From an uncultured Granulosicoccaceae bacterium (GTDB lineage Bacteria; Pseudomonadota; Gammaproteobacteria; Granulosicoccales; Granulosicoccaceae), in the NCBI GenBank assembly GCA_937951695.1, contig CALFBL010000034.1, positions 1 to 14,624 on the forward strand: a stretch of DNA of 14,624 nt, given 5' to 3'. Positions within the stretch are counted from its first letter, which is position 1. Every line of letters starts with the position of its first letter. Below the pieces are notes generated by a model. The model worked only from the letters and a program-made list of their open reading frames with translations. It was not told the DNA's origin and made no database searches. A program made the translations under genes and the position numbers. Below, one piece after another: positions 7,318 to 14,624 of this stretch.

Positions 7318-8410
7318 TGCACGAGCGCTTGACGGCTGCCGGTGTTTGATGTGTTTGTCGACGCCGGTACCAACCGGCCACTGCCAGCATGACCATCAAC
7401 GCGCCTCCGGCTGAGCCACCACCCTCGGCGCTGAACGAGGATGCCACGACATCATCATCTGTGGCGTCGACTTCCGCTGAATCCGCGGTGCTGATGAGAA
7501 CTGGAATATCAGCAGGTGCTTCCGACGGCTCGCTTTCTTCGGCACTGGGCATAGGTTCTTGGTCCGCGGCGCTATTCGTGCTCGTGTCGAGCATTACGCT
7601 TCGAATCCAGTCAGCGAAAATTGTCACGTTCGTATAGACGCCTGGAATGCCTTCCAGAGCGCAACCCACGCCAAAACTTGTTATGCCTGCGATAGCTTGC
7701 TGGCCGTCGCTCTGCAAGCTATACAGAGGTCCTCCCGAATCCCCTTGACAGCTATCGCGCCCCCCTTCTGGAACACCGGCACACACCATAGTTTCATCAA
7801 TTTTTCCGGCGTAAACAGACACGGTGTTACAGATGTCGCTTGGTTGAGCAAGTAGGTCGACCGCATTCAACTGCGTAGGGAACTGGATGCTTCCGGTTTC
7901 GAACGTGAACACGGTCGCCCCCCAACCCGCAGCGGTCACCAACTCGCCCTCAACGAGCTCGCGTTCGTGTAGAGGAGCTATAGACGCGGACACCGGTGCA
8001 TCTAGGCGCAGCAACGCAAGGTCATTACCGTTAGCGGACGAGATGTAATTTTCCGCGACGATGATTTCAATCACGTCCAGATCTTCACCGACCGGATTGA
8101 GCAAATCATCCGTGTTAGCGATGATTTTTATGTCTGACGGAGCACTGACGGTGTCAAACGATACAACGCAATGTGCAGCGGTCAAAACCCACGTATCGGC
8201 GATCAGAGTGCCGGCACAAAATTGCGCATCAAAGTGCGACCGACCAGGACTTGCGAGCACGGACGCATTCAGCAGTGCAACGATCGACGGCGCAGAATCG
8301 ATCACGATAGGCTGACCACCGACGATTCGCGTGGTGTTCGCAAATGTCGATCCGGCAAACCATGCACACGCCACAGCTGCAATGCACTGGATCGGTTGTT
8401 TGATGTACAT
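7274..8410 (-). CDS. secreted trypsin-like serine protease with GlyGly-CTERM-like tail
   Basis: A 378-residue S1A (chymotrypsin-fold) protease precursor. A signal peptide ends near STFA|N (residue 24); a 4-residue pro-segment NTTR leads to R28|IVGG, the trypsin activation site. The catalytic triad is His80 (LTAAHC), Asp130 (NDLALL) and Ser225 (GDSGGP). Asp219 at the base of the S1 pocket predicts cleavage after Arg or Lys. Likely disulfides are 65-81, 194-210 and 221-250. After residue 275 comes an acidic Ser/Pro/Glu linker, then EGGGSAGG (329-336), a hydrophobic stretch (337-347) and RRR (349-351), the layout of GlyGly-CTERM signals cut by rhombosortase after type II secretion. Unusually, 26 residues follow the arginines. 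AAGGA (8418-8422) lies 7 bases before the ATG. The end overlaps the lipoprotein gene by 44 bases. Confidence 0.93.
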   Translation of the reverse strand: MYIKQPIQCIAAVACAWFAGSTFANTTRIVGGQPIVIDSAPSIVALLNASVLASPGRSHFDAQFCAGTLIADTWVLTAAHCVVSFDTVSAPSDIKIIANTDDLLNPVGEDLDVIEIIVAENYISSANGNDLALLRLDAPVSASIAPLHERELVEGELVTAAGWGATVFTFETGSIQFPTQLNAVDLLAQPSDICNTVSVYAGKIDETMVCAGVPEGGRDSCQGDSGGPLYSLQSDGQQAIAGITSFGVGCALEGIPGVYTNVTIFADWIRSVMLDTSTNSAADQEPMPSAEESEPSEAPADIPVLISTADSAEVDATDDDVVASSFSAEGGGSAGGALMVMLAVAGWYRRRQTHQTPAAVKRSCIKGLLMRARQIGFR

Positions 8411-8530
8411 GGTTCAATCCTTAATTTTCGTTAGAGTCGACGAAGATCTCGTTGTCATCGCCACCAAACGCACACCAGAACCTCGGCGGGTGATTTGCAA
8501 TACTCCAGTCGCGAATGCTACCCCGATTGT

Positions 8531-8560
8531 ATTTTAGATTCCCGTTCTTGCGCGAGTAAA
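8531..8560 (-). promoter_or_regulatory. possible promoter of the protease gene
   Basis: On the minus strand TTTACT (8560-8555) and TAAAAT (8536-8531) are 18 bases apart, matching the sigma-70 elements in 4 of 6 and 5 of 6 positions. Transcription from about 8524 would give a leader of roughly 115 bases before the protease ATG. It sits far enough from yhdP to give the protease its own transcript. Confidence 0.3.
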
Positions 8561-8722
8561 CCGCTCAGTCATGATGCCAATAGTTCGACTGGCTCACACG
8601 GATCCAGCTCGAACCAGCGCTGGCTCAGGCTCTCTACCCGGTATAGGGCTTTGCGTGCAGTCGCAATAGGTTTCGGAATTGAAACGAAGGTAGTGATGGG
8701 CGACGAGTATCGCTAGGGCAAA

Positions 8723-8747
8723 GCCTCGGGCGCTAGCGCTGGCAGGC
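8723..8747 (-). terminator. weak hairpin after yhdP, possible terminator
   Basis: Just past the yhdP stop, outer arms GCCT/AGGC (8744-8747 with 8723-8726) enclose the self-complementary GCGCTAGCGC. On the minus strand only three T follow (8722-8720), so an intrinsic terminator is doubtful. Its position at the end of the maf-rng-yhdP operon is the main reason to list it. Confidence 0.22.
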
Positions 8748-8749
8748 AA

Positions 8750-11700
8750 CTAACGTGACAGCGGTTTGAATTGAGGATTGTCCCAGGCGCCGGTTAACGA
8801 AAATCGTTTTAAACCGATACGATCAAAATCCACTCCGGCAGCTTTTAATACGCCTCCAGCAATCAGCGCACCTATTCCAGCAGTAGCGCCACCGGTGATA
8901 ACGCCAATGATGGGCAGCGCCGCGCTGACTCGGGGCAGTATCGACACTCGCTGATCAAACTCTTCGGCCACAAGGTCTGTGGTACCGGTGATGTCGATCA
9001 CCCCGACCGGACCATTCAGTTGAACCAGACGCATGTCGGCAATGCCTGAGTCGATGGCGATGTTCCCGGTGATCGTGTCAAAATCCAGCCCCTCGCTGAC
9101 CAAATCGGAGAAATCGAGATTGAATCGGCGCGGCAATGTTTGCAGCGCGAACAAGCCGAAAAAACGCGCAGCCCCTGGCTCTATCTGCAGCAACTGCCCA
9201 CGCTTCATCTCAAGATCTGCATAACCCCCAAGCACTTCAAGACTGGGCGCATAAATCGCATCTGGCCAATTTAATGAGGCGGTAACCCGCCCTTCGCCCT
9301 TCGCCACTACACCGGGAAAACCCAGATCGGCCATCGCCTCGCCAAAATTACTGCTTTGCAGCGTTAGGTTCAACTGAGCCGTTTGAGCGTTAGCAAGCGT
9401 CGGATTTACGTTTTGCGGATCCACCAGATGCCAATAGCCATCTCCAATAAGTTGCGTCACGCCCGTGGCAAAGCCAAACGTAACAATCTTCATACCGGCA
9501 AGATCGGGCTCTGCGTAAATGCGCAGATTGCTCAATTGCATCGACGACCAGTGGAACGCGTTGACGTGAATATCGACCGGAGGAAGCGTGGTGGGGTCAA
9601 GCCGTTGAACAGGCTCGTTTGTTTCATCAGCACCACTGGCAAGCGCGTCAATCAGGAATTTGTCGGCGTAATTAATTCGCGCCTTGATATCAACATCCCG
9701 GCGCCAGTGTTCACGCGGATAACGCAGGCTGCCTTTGAGATGCAGGTTGTTAATTAAAAAGTTGATGTAGTTATCATCGGTGTTGATTTTGAGACTGACA
9801 CCACCGATGCGTGTATTGCCCGCGCTCATTTGATGACCAATCACATCAACCGATATTGGCAATATAGGTTTTGGTGGCCCATCAGGTTTCGGTATGGCTT
9901 CTATAATTTTTGCAACGTCCTCAATGAGCCCGTCCAGACTGACTACATCGGTGCGTCCGCTGATTCGAATACCGTCCGGTGGTTGTTCCTCGCCCAACGA
10001 CTCACTCAATTTAATCGCCAGACCTTGCATGCCATCGCCTTTTGCCGTGGCAATGAGTATATCGGTTTCCGGATCGGCGCGATCACCAAAGGTTAAGCGC
10101 CAGATTTGTGGATTCTTGATCGTTCCTGTGCTCGCTCTGAACCGGGTGCTTACTCGCAGTGGCAATTCCTGATTGGAGCTTTTACCAAAAGGATCTGCCA
10201 GCGATACCCGGGTGCCGATCATGTCGCTGACGACCGTTAATGAAATCCCGTCACGTGCAAGACGTTGTGGATCATGGGGAATCATGGCATCAGCCCGCCA
10301 GCTGGAACTGCCGGTAACAAACTGAGCGACGGGTAAATCGAATTGCTCAAGCAGTTTTTGCCCTGCCAAAACGGTGCGCACCGCGACATCCGTACGCCGT
10401 TCTCGACCCTCACCCACCGTTGCTGCATTTAGTCGCACTTTTGCGCCAAACAACAACGCCTCGACTGTTCTCAGTTCAACGCCATTCTCGTTGAACCCGA
10501 TAGCACCGCGCACGTTCGTCAAGGGCAAATCTTCCAGTGCTGACAGGGTGATATCGCTGTCGGTCAGGAACACATTACCGCGCACCTGAACCGGCCAGAC
10601 GCTTTCCCCTTTCACAAACCCATCCGGACGAGTCAGCGGACTAACCACCGTTACTTCAACCCTTGCCGGTCCATTGACCGAAGAGTCATCGATGACCGGG
10701 CCAATGAAAGCGTGCAATGGCCCCGCCGAACAAAATTCCACCATGTCGTGAAGCGGGGCGTTTGACGACATCGATAACGCCAGCGTCGGGTTGCTTGCCA
10801 GGTCAGCGATAAACACTTCAGCGGTATCCACCGGCAATTCTTCAACCATACCCGACTCAAATTTGGTGCGCAGTCCGGTGTGGTCGAACACCACCCGCCC
10901 AACGAGCTCGGTTGCGTCCGGCCAATTCTCCCAATAACGTAAGGTGAAATCGCTGACGTCAAATTCGGCTTTAACCACACTGGCCCCCGGTTCAGCACCT
11001 TTAAGGTTTGTCAGTTCGGCTAAGGTTCCAGACACCTCAAACGAACCGTTGCTGACGTTGCCTTTTCGCAACGCCATTTCCAGCCACTCTCGAGGTGCTT
11101 GAGGCATCCACGGCTGCGTAAGCCAGGGCTTTACATCCAACACGGTGCCAGCGCTAAAGGTTCCGCTTACATCGAATCTTGGCGTCTCTGCCTGTGCTGT
11201 GGTCAGCGCGTGATCAATATTGAGCTTCAGAGTTTCATGCAGCACCGACAACTCACCAACAAACGATTGTTGCGCTAGATCAACGCGAGCCTCCCAGCTC
11301 ACTTCGTCAAGACTTAATAGATCATCGCCCAACGCGAGAACGGATGCAGGCAACGCGGAGGTCCGTACTGCTATGCGTTGCGTCGGCAAAGAGACCGAGC
11401 CGACACCATCCACAATATTCATGTCAACCCTGGGTACATGGCCACCGGGATGAGCAGCAAACGGCAACCAAGAAGTGTCGTCGAGCTGCGCGACCAGCGT
11501 GAAACTCTCCATCGGGTTTACCAAAGACAACCGGACATCGGCCCGACGGATCTTGGACGACAGCGACGAGCCCTGAAGCCAAGCGGTTAACTCGCTTGGC
11601 ATGGCAGTAGGCACCAGGGCGTTCATGGTGTCCAAAATGGGTGTCAGTTCAGTCTCAGCCGTGCTTAACGCAACCCATTGAGGCTTAAGCCCATCACTCT

Positions 11701-12814
11701 TCGAGCCGAATTGAATCTCGTCAAACACACTCTCGGCTCCAGAATGCCCCACCACCACATCAGAGGCGACAAACCGCCATCCACCCGAGGGTTCCCGATC
11801 CCAGACTAAGTTGCCAAACAAAGAGTCTATCTCCGGATCATTATCGACCGATTGTTCGACGGCTGTTCGACCACTGATGCGTTGTACCTTGCCTTTTTTT
11901 AGCTCGCCCCACAATTCAAGCTGCGCGTTCGTTCCACGCTCAGCCAAACCCTTCAACACAGCGTGCTCTATGCCGTAACTATTAAAGATCTGCGCAACAC
12001 CGGCTGAGTTTAGGTCAGCGGCCTTAAGGTAAAAATTGCCCGCAGCGGTCGCTAAATCTTCAACATCCGCGCTAAGATCAATACCCATTTCAAATTTATC
12101 ACCCAGCTCAGGCGGTAACGACAGATCCATTCGCACTTGGTGCAGATCGTCTTTATTTTCTACGCGAATGTTGATGTTTTCAATCACCACGTTATTGTTG
12201 TCGGGCAGTTGCAGCGTCAACTGCGTATCCAGCATCCCGACACGTGAGGCGTTCAGTAGCCAGGCAACGGCGTTAAAACCCTTAACCGATTTGACCGGTG
12301 TCGATTCTCCCACTTGTCCATCGGCGATAGGCGGGATTGATCTGCCAACGGCTTGGTTAACACCACTTATCCCAAGACCTGTGTCTGGGTCGTAAGCGAT
12401 GGCAAGCGTCGCCCCGACTAGTGTCAATTCGTTGATCACCGGAGCTCGAGCAAATAGCGAACGGGGCACATTAAAATCAACCAGCACTTCATCAAAATTC
12501 GCCTGACGACCTTGCGGGTCGGTGAGCTGCACACCCATCGCGCGCAGTACGGGTCCACTTCTCACCCAACGCGTGTTCAGTTCGTCAATACTAACCGGGC
12601 TTTGCATGTACTCACTCAGTCTGTACTCGAGCGACGGTTTGTACGCTGCCAGAAACGGCAATCCAATACGCGCGCTGGCGGTCAAGATCGCGATAAACAC
12701 AATGATGAGAAGGAGTAATATTAGGGACACGCGCAGCAGCCCGCGCGCGACTGCCGCGCCACCTCGATGCCAGGGACGAACGCGCTTTACCGATTTATTG
12801 ATCGCCCGTTGCAT
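8750..12814 (-). CDS. yhdP: YhdP family AsmA-like envelope protein
   Basis: A 1354-residue inner-membrane-anchored protein with a very large periplasmic part. YhdP in E. coli is an AsmA-like protein that, with TamB and YdbH, carries phospholipids towards the outer membrane and affects the permeability barrier. Here residues about 26-50 form the single N-terminal membrane segment after a basic head. The long remainder is a repeat of amphipathic beta strands (DUF3971 in the middle, AsmA-like domain late), consistent with a hydrophobic groove. Family features are the early SPVSIDELNTRWVRSGPVLRAMGVQL-type segment split over residues 72-98, and a C-terminal Gly/Ala-rich hydrophobic region at about 1299-1327 ending in RFSLTGAWDNPQFKPL. 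E. coli YhdP is about 1266 residues. The ATG directly abuts the rng stop (TAG-ATG), so translation is coupled; no strong ribosome binding site is seen. Confidence 0.93.
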   Translation of the reverse strand: MQRAINKSVKRVRPWHRGGAAVARGLLRVSLILLLLIIVFIAILTASARIGLPFLAAYKPSLEYRLSEYMQSPVSIDELNTRWVRSGPVLRAMGVQLTDPQGRQANFDEVLVDFNVPRSLFARAPVINELTLVGATLAIAYDPDTGLGISGVNQAVGRSIPPIADGQVGESTPVKSVKGFNAVAWLLNASRVGMLDTQLTLQLPDNNNVVIENINIRVENKDDLHQVRMDLSLPPELGDKFEMGIDLSADVEDLATAAGNFYLKAADLNSAGVAQIFNSYGIEHAVLKGLAERGTNAQLELWGELKKGKVQRISGRTAVEQSVDNDPEIDSLFGNLVWDREPSGGWRFVASDVVVGHSGAESVFDEIQFGSKSDGLKPQWVALSTAETELTPILDTMNALVPTAMPSELTAWLQGSSLSSKIRRADVRLSLVNPMESFTLVAQLDDTSWLPFAAHPGGHVPRVDMNIVDGVGSVSLPTQRIAVRTSALPASVLALGDDLLSLDEVSWEARVDLAQQSFVGELSVLHETLKLNIDHALTTAQAETPRFDVSGTFSAGTVLDVKPWLTQPWMPQAPREWLEMALRKGNVSNGSFEVSGTLAELTNLKGAEPGASVVKAEFDVSDFTLRYWENWPDATELVGRVVFDHTGLRTKFESGMVEELPVDTAEVFIADLASNPTLALSMSSNAPLHDMVEFCSAGPLHAFIGPVIDDSSVNGPARVEVTVVSPLTRPDGFVKGESVWPVQVRGNVFLTDSDITLSALEDLPLTNVRGAIGFNENGVELRTVEALLFGAKVRLNAATVGEGRERRTDVAVRTVLAGQKLLEQFDLPVAQFVTGSSSWRADAMIPHDPQRLARDGISLTVVSDMIGTRVSLADPFGKSSNQELPLRVSTRFRASTGTIKNPQIWRLTFGDRADPETDILIATAKGDGMQGLAIKLSESLGEEQPPDGIRISGRTDVVSLDGLIEDVAKIIEAIPKPDGPPKPILPISVDVIGHQMSAGNTRIGGVSLKINTDDNYINFLINNLHLKGSLRYPREHWRRDVDIKARINYADKFLIDALASGADETNEPVQRLDPTTLPPVDIHVNAFHWSSMQLSNLRIYAEPDLAGMKIVTFGFATGVTQLIGDGYWHLVDPQNVNPTLANAQTAQLNLTLQSSNFGEAMADLGFPGVVAKGEGRVTASLNWPDAIYAPSLEVLGGYADLEMKRGQLLQIEPGAARFFGLFALQTLPRRFNLDFSDLVSEGLDFDTITGNIAIDSGIADMRLVQLNGPVGVIDITGTTDLVAEEFDQRVSILPRVSAALPIIGVITGGATAGIGALIAGGVLKAAGVDFDRIGLKRFSLTGAWDNPQFKPLSR

Positions 12815-14278
12815 CTACTGGATTACCACGTCGTACTGGTCACGTATGTAGAACTGCTCGGTTTGCAAACGAATCGGTACGCCAACAAAATCCTGCAATT
12901 CTGCGAATTCGTCCGAGCGCTCTTCGCTAAACCATTCCACCAGCTCAATTGAGGCGAGCACCAGCACGTTTTCAATATCAAATTGCCGAACTTGTCGGAT
13001 GATTTCACGACTGATTTCAAAACCGATGGTTTCCACTGTTTTCAGCATGCCGCGACCGGCACACACAGGACACTCCGAACACAGCACTTGCTCCAGACTC
13101 TCTCGGGTACGCTTTCGGGTCATTTCCACCAAACCCAGCGCCGATACATCCGACACTTGCGTCTTGGCGTGATCTTTATCGAGCGCTTTTTCCAGTGCAC
13201 GCAAAACCTGACGTTTATGTTCAACGTCGTTCATGTCGATGAAGTCGATAATGATGATGCCACCCAGATTGCGCAGTCGAAGCTGACGCGCAATGGATTG
13301 AGCCGCTTCAAGGTTGGTTTTAAATATAGTCTCTTCGAGGTTGCGCCGCCCAACAAATGCACCGGTGTTGATGTCAATGGTGGTCATCGATTCGGTTTGA
13401 TCGATAACCAGATAACCGCCGGATTTCAACGACACTTTTTTGTTCAGTGCCTTATCGATTTCATCGTCGACTCCATGCAGATCGAAGATTGGGCGCTCAC
13501 CAGGGTAGTGTTCGAGTTTGTCGCACAGTTCCGGAACGTATTCGGTACAAAAATCCACGCTCGTCCGCCAAGTCTCACGGGAATCGACGCGTATGCGTTC
13601 TACTTGTTCGCCGCGGATATCTCGCAGCATGCGTTGCACGAGCGGCAAATCGTGAAAAATAACATCGCCAGGTTGGGCCGTCTCACGCCGCGTTTGCAGC
13701 CCTGCCCAGACTTTTCTCAGGTAGGTCAAATCGGAGACAATGGCCTCGTCGCTTGCGCCATCGGCCGCAGTCCTTACGATGTAGCCCGCTTTGCTGTCAC
13801 CCCGAGCGCACTCGATTACGGTACGCAGGCGCGCCCGCTCCTCGTCACTGTCAATTTTAGTCGATATTCCGATATTGGTCTCGTAAGGCATCATCACCAG
13901 ATACCTTGACGGCACTGTCAAGTTTGATGAAACCCGGGCCCCTTTGGTACCCAAAGGATCCTTGACCACCTGTACCGCTAAACGCTGCCCCTCGTGCAGC
14001 AGTTTGGTGATGGGCTGTACGCTGCGCTCGCCGTCTGCCCCGAGCGTTTCACACCCAGCAATATCAGACACATGAAGAAAGGCGGCTTTATCCAAACCGA
14101 TATCGATGAAAGCGGCATCCATACCCGGTAACACCCGATTGACCTTGCCTAAGAATATTGTTCCGACCAGGCCAATTTTTTGAACCCGCTCGATCCAAAC
14201 TTCGGACAACATCCCGTTTTCAACCGTGGCGACACGAGTCTCTTGCGGGGTCACATTAATAAGCAGTTCTACAGTCAA
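12815..14278 (-). CDS. rng: ribonuclease G
   Basis: Endoribonuclease of the RNase E/G family, cleaving AU-rich single-stranded RNA; it matures the 16S rRNA 5' end and turns over some mRNAs. From TTG 14278 the product is 487 residues (E. coli RNase G 489). It shows LLINVTPQETRVA at the start, an S1 domain with MDAAFIDIGLDKAAFLHVSD, VVKDPLGTKGARV, the metal-binding Asp302 (TIDINTGAFVG) and Asp345 (IIIIDFIDM), and the zinc-link CPVC (Cys403, Cys406); these fall one residue before RNase E D303/D346/C404/C407. No RNase E scaffold tail is present. ATGs at 14329 and 14350 would force a 44-65 base overlap with maf and have no Shine-Dalgarno sequence, so TTG, 7 bases after the maf stop, is preferred. 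yhdP follows directly. Confidence 0.94.
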   Translation of the reverse strand: MTVELLINVTPQETRVATVENGMLSEVWIERVQKIGLVGTIFLGKVNRVLPGMDAAFIDIGLDKAAFLHVSDIAGCETLGADGERSVQPITKLLHEGQRLAVQVVKDPLGTKGARVSSNLTVPSRYLVMMPYETNIGISTKIDSDEERARLRTVIECARGDSKAGYIVRTAADGASDEAIVSDLTYLRKVWAGLQTRRETAQPGDVIFHDLPLVQRMLRDIRGEQVERIRVDSRETWRTSVDFCTEYVPELCDKLEHYPGERPIFDLHGVDDEIDKALNKKVSLKSGGYLVIDQTESMTTIDINTGAFVGRRNLEETIFKTNLEAAQSIARQLRLRNLGGIIIIDFIDMNDVEHKRQVLRALEKALDKDHAKTQVSDVSALGLVEMTRKRTRESLEQVLCSECPVCAGRGMLKTVETIGFEISREIIRQVRQFDIENVLVLASIELVEWFSEERSDEFAELQDFVGVPIRLQTEQFYIRDQYDVVIQ

Positions 14279-14285
14279 TTCGTTC

Positions 14286-14624
14286 TCAGTGGTTAAAACC
14301 GGCCTGTGCGAGCCAGACGGACGTCTCATGAAGGGGAAGCCCAACCACATTACTGTAGCTGCCCCGGATGCCAGTCACAAATCGTGCGCCGAGGCCCTGA
14401 ATGGCGTAGCCGCCAGCCTTCCCTATCGGTTCACCACTGTGCCAATAACTCAGCGCAGAAGCCTCGGATATCGGAGCGAAGACAACATCAGTGACAACAA
14501 CTTGTCGCAGAATACCTACCCCGTCGTACAACGCTAACCCAGTGGCTACCTGATGTTCCGAATCGCTAAGGGCAGCCAACATCTGCAGAGCCTCTTCTCG
14601 ATCCTTAGGCTTTCCAAAAATGCA
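14286..14624 (-). CDS. maf: Maf family nucleotide pyrophosphatase, 3' part
   Basis: C-terminal 112 residues of a Maf/YhdE protein; the 5' part lies beyond the right edge. Maf proteins hydrolyse non-canonical or excess nucleoside triphosphates to monophosphates (YhdE acts on dTTP/UTP), a house-cleaning role. Visible family motifs are FGKPKDREEALQMLAALS near the window edge, HQVATGLAL, and the signature GEPIGKAGGYAIQG, then FVTGIRGSYSNVVGLPLHET close to the end. The reading frame is open to the last base of the window, so the gene is cut off by the window and not broken. The stop TGA at 14288-14286 is 7 bases before the likely TTG start of rng, giving the standard maf-rng-yhdP order. Which Maf subfamily it is cannot be settled from this half alone, but rng context favours YhdE. 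Confidence 0.95.
   Translation of the reverse strand, partial: CIFGKPKDREEALQMLAALSDSEHQVATGLALYDGVGILRQVVVTDVVFAPISEASALSYWHSGEPIGKAGGYAIQGLGARFVTGIRGSYSNVVGLPLHETSVWLAQAGFNH

Larger units (their letters stand above)
8411..8749. other. intergenic region between yhdP and the protease gene
   Basis: A 339-base gap between two minus-strand genes, the longest non-coding stretch in the window. It holds the protease ribosome binding site, a possible minus-strand promoter, a 10-base palindrome CCAGCGCTGG (8614-8623) and another, GCGCTAGCGC (8730-8739); both include or adjoin the shared 8-mer AGCGCTGG. Short ORFs here (for example a 73-codon one at 8495-8716, plus strand) have no recognisable protein character. 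No tRNA or small-RNA structure is recognised. Confidence 0.5.

Noticed and set aside
7363..7378. Perfect hairpin GCCGGT-ACCA-ACCGGC near the convergent gene ends
   Set aside because: It encodes the AGWYRR part of the protease tail and has no T-run on either side, so it is not supported as a terminator.
8495..8716. A 73-codon ORF in the yhdP-protease gap
   Set aside because: No ribosome binding site, no hydrophobic or domain pattern, and Ser/Arg-rich composition expected by chance.
12983..13909. A 308-codon plus-strand ORF lying wholly antisense to rng
   Set aside because: It is opposite a strongly conserved gene with intact catalytic motifs, its translation has no domain-like character, and long antisense frames arise from codon bias.

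Overview
The window reads as the chromosome of a gammaproteobacterium, probably free-living. The evidence is two gene neighbourhoods typical of that class: hda / DUF2066 gene / purM-purN / DUF3108 gene (as in Pseudomonas and relatives), and maf-rng-yhdP (as in Escherichia coli and most gammaproteobacteria). The protease with a GlyGly-CTERM-like tail also points to a gammaproteobacterium that probably has rhombosortase and type II secretion. Coding density is very high. I see no tRNA, rRNA, CRISPR array, insertion sequence or phage gene. Identifications rest on recognising motifs and gene order by eye; no search was run.

Left block (1-4639). A small lipoprotein-like ORF at the left edge runs into the 3' end of hda (DnaA inactivator, minus strand). 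hda lies 9 bases after a secreted DUF2066 protein gene on the same strand. The DUF2066 gene diverges from purM across only about 67 bases. purM and purN overlap by ATGA and encode two steps of purine synthesis. A secreted DUF3108 protein gene follows on the same strand.

Middle block (4640-8749). This is the less standard part: a predicted outer-membrane beta-barrel protein of unknown function (minus), diverging from darP/yjgA (50S ribosome assembly factor, plus); a lipoprotein that looks like a beta-propeller (plus); and, convergent with and overlapping it, a secreted trypsin-like serine protease (minus) with a GlyGly-CTERM-type sorting tail. A gap of about 340 bases follows.

Right block (8750-14624). 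maf (3' part only), rng and yhdP form a tightly packed minus-strand operon: nucleotide pyrophosphatase, RNase G, and a giant AsmA-like envelope protein. The usual next partners, tldD and pmbA, which often flank yhdP and darP in related genomes, are absent here; the lipoprotein and protease occupy that interval.

Most of the window is ordinary core-genome content. The points most worth a second look are the envelope genes in the middle, the protease's 26-residue extension past its sorting signal, the likely TTG start of rng, and the perfect dyad between the barrel gene and darP. I found no clear evidence of an entirely new multi-gene system.
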